The notes under the pieces were generated by a model. That model had not been told where the DNA came from and made no database searches. It worked only from the letters and a program-made list of their open reading frames with translations. DNA of 64,000 bases from NCBI RefSeq assembly GCF_901000735.1, contig NC_081547.1:9964193-10028192 (forward strand), given 5' to 3'. Within the stretch, counting starts at the first letter, position 1. Each line of letters starts with the position of its first letter. Shown piece after piece: positions 62,052 to 64,000 of the stretch. The translations under genes and the position numbers were made by a program. The DNA is from Corylus avellana. Its lineage: Eukaryota; Streptophyta; Magnoliopsida; Fagales; Betulaceae.

Positions 62052-62390
62052 GGCTATAGGCTTTTTCTTTTTCTTTTTCTTTTTCTTGTCTGTTTGCTCG
62101 TTTATGCGTCCAAACGACGTAGTTTGAGCGTTTCTTAACGTAGTTAATTTCCGAAACTAGTATATACCCATATATGTACTCTTGGTGAGTGGGTAAACAG
62201 CTACTACAGCTATAACAGTTACCGACGAAGCTAAGGGGTAAAAATAAATTTTAGAAGCTAAAATAAGAAAAAGAAAAAATACCTAAATTATTTTTTTTTG
62301 ACAAATTTAAAAATTGAAAACCTTTTTTATTTATTTATTTATTTTTTTAGCTCCCCTTAATTATATCTAAAATAATAGCTACAACAATTA
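62052..62390. other. Intergenic DNA right of CKL
   Basis: Contains (TTTTTC)n near 62063-62089, the word AAACGACGTAGTTT near 62112, and poly-A/T tracts. No gene seen. Confidence 0.5.
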
Positions 62391-62513
62391 GTGGTGGTCT
62401 TTAAATGGTAGCTCAATCAGTTGAGGTCTACGTCTCATGAAGTGAAAATCACTAATTTTAATCTCACACTCTCTCTCTCCTTGTGCGAATATGTCAAAAA
62501 AAAAAAAAAAAAA
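62391..62513 (+). repeat. tRNA-derived SINE with poly(A) tail
   Basis: A-box-like TGGTAGCTCAATCAGTTGAG starts at 62406. About 50 bases on is a worn B box (AATTTTAATCTCAC), then a CT-rich tail region and 18 A at 62496-62513. This is the structure of a Pol III-derived SINE. No intact cloverleaf, so it is not a tRNA gene. Confidence 0.7.
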
Positions 62514-62795
62514 CCAATCAAGGACGGACCCAAGCCAAAAGGTGGTCTCCGAAAAAATTAATAAAATAGGCCTTTAAAAATTATTATTTTTAAACTAAAA
62601 GTTTTATATAAGTGTGTGGCTTTGCAATTTCATAAGCACTTAAATTAGTTTAAAGGGACAATTAAAATGTAAAAGCATAAAGTGGGTGTTGAAGTAGTTG
62701 TAACTTGTATGATTGCAATCACAGGGGGTGGTATCATATTCTTCAGGTAGTTGTAGTCTGACATTTTGGGTATATTTGTCAATGTGTTATGAGGA

Positions 62796-62920
62796 TTTTT
62801 TTTTTTTTTTTACATGTCTACACTGGAAGAGGGAAGAGAGAAATTCGATCTAGTGATTTTCGCTTTATAAGACGTGATTTTCAGCCGATTGAGTTACTCA
62901 TCGAAGACGGTGGCACATAA
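62796..62920 (-). repeat. Second SINE of the same family, opposite orientation
   Basis: On the minus strand: an A-box-like segment GATGAGTAACTCAATCGGCT, then AAATCACGTCTTATAAAGCG, a B-box-like TAGATCGAATTTCTCTCTT, and a terminal poly(A) seen as 16 T at 62796-62811. Body shared with the fragment at 36150-36240. Confidence 0.68.
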
Positions 62921-64000
62921 ATTGGCACACAGTAATGGCAAGCTTAGTCTTCCAAACTGAAAAATGTTCAATAGTAACCTTCTTTATAGATTTAGACAGA
63001 GAAAGAGCATCAATAGAGAAATCATTATGAAGAGCTTTAATCTTTTGAAGCCAAAGAAGAGAATTTTATCAAACACAGAATTTGTGATCCATAAATTACA
63101 ACTTTTGATTGGGATTATAAATTACACATAATAAAGATATTTACTTTCAATGGTTCTTAAATCCGTAATTAACTGAACATGATGAGTTGTACAATATTGT
63201 GTATATATAATTGGCTGCAGTTGAGATGGTAATGAGTCAGATTACATATAGTCTGTTGGAATATCTTAGAATATTCTCTACATTTCTACATATCCAGGTC
63301 ATATATTTTGTCAATAAATAATTCTCAATAGTTGCTATAAAATAGATAAAGCTTTTATATATGTGTAAAGATGCCATGATGGTTAATGTTTTTGTCTTTT
63401 ATTCTAAAAAGATTACATAAACAAACATTAACTTGATTGTTTATATTTAGATTTTTAAAAATAAATTAATTTGTTAATAAATATATAATTTTTTAATTGT
63501 ATGAAATATATAATTATAATTACGTGAGATTATGGACAATAATGATTTTATTAAGCTCCAGACCAATTATAAACAGACGAGTAGATTCTTGCTTAAGACG
63601 AAATTTTATTTTATTACCATCCTAATAATAAAGACCAAATTCGAATAGCATACTTACAAAAATGAAATTCTCAACTAGTTAATTTAATCATAACGAATTG
63701 GAATATAACATTTTAAAAAATGTTAAGCATTAAAAATTAAAGTTTGAGTATGTTTGGTTATATATTGTACATTGTCCTATGTTGGTTATTGATGCGTGTA
63801 CTTATATTATTGACCTTTATATATAGGCTCCTCTCGTACAATATTATGTTTGAATCAATATACACACATTTTATTTACACGATATAATAGCATAGGTTTT
63901 GAATCACCTTCCCCACATTTCTCCTCTCTTTTTCCAACATCCTCTTCGGCACCACCAGTCTTTCCAATAAATCCAGTAGCTCTAATTTCTTTAGATCTTC
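62921..64000. other. AT-rich intergenic DNA to the window end
   Basis: No coding region recognised on either strand. A TATA-like cluster near 63818-63826 (CTTTATATATAGG) followed by a CT-rich stretch (63915-63960) may be the promoter and leader of a plus-strand gene starting beyond the window. That is only a suggestion. Confidence 0.35.

Noticed and set aside
62391..62513. A tRNA gene, suggested by the A-box-like motif
   Set aside because: No acceptor stem pairing, anticodon arm or intact B box; a poly(A) tail points to a SINE.
1..64000. Defence islands, CRISPR arrays, prophage or gene clusters for specialised metabolism
   Set aside because: The window is plant nuclear DNA with housekeeping genes and transposons; no repeats with regular spacers and no clustered enzymes of a pathway were found.

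Overview
This is nuclear DNA from a flowering plant, almost certainly a eudicot and probably an outcrossing, heterozygous one. The evidence is AT-rich intergenic DNA, intron-rich genes with GT-AG splice sites, plant-specific families (a single-Myb plus H1/H5 telomere-binding factor, a DUF3511 protein, a plant CKL casein kinase), a Tat-type Ty3/gypsy retrotransposon, many MITEs and tRNA-derived SINEs. The species cannot be named from the sequence. No prokaryotic operon, CRISPR array, rRNA gene or convincing tRNA gene was seen.

Layout. 1-8658: minus-strand Ty3/gypsy retrotransposon sequence, as a partial copy (1-2229), a 100-N gap, then a nearly full element with one LTR and a broken gag-pol. 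9036-17597 (+): a ten-exon gene for the B-block-binding subunit of TFIIIC, apparently shorter than its family. 19355-23819 (+): a TRB telomere-repeat-binding factor, repeated at 28106-32291 after a second 100-N gap. 38881-41349 (+): eIF4A with a long 5'-leader intron. 45405-45764 (+): a DUF3511 protein, repeated at 52273-52632 after a third 100-N gap. 56452-61706 (-): a 14-exon casein kinase 1-like gene. The rest is intergenic DNA with MITEs, SINEs and minisatellites.

The gene order TRB - eIF4A - DUF3511 - CKL is, from memory, that of Arabidopsis At1g72740 - 72730 - 72720 - 72710, and the adjacent TFIIIC-TRB pair recalls the sister Arabidopsis block At1g17450/At1g17520. The window therefore looks like an undivided version of a block that Arabidopsis split between two whole-genome-duplication copies. 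These are housekeeping genes (Pol III transcription, telomere/chromatin binding, translation initiation, kinase signalling). They share a location by descent, not as an operon.

Caution: all three 100-N gaps are associated with near-identical copies of the same sequence. Gap 2 has the exact geometry of two contigs that overlap but were not merged. The two TRB genes and the two DUF3511 genes are therefore most likely one locus each, shown twice, sometimes as two haplotypes. I found no convincing new biological system. The most interesting points are the shortened TFIIIC gene, the conserved block, a pair of perfect GC-rich hairpins at 42160-42237, and the haplotype or assembly structure.
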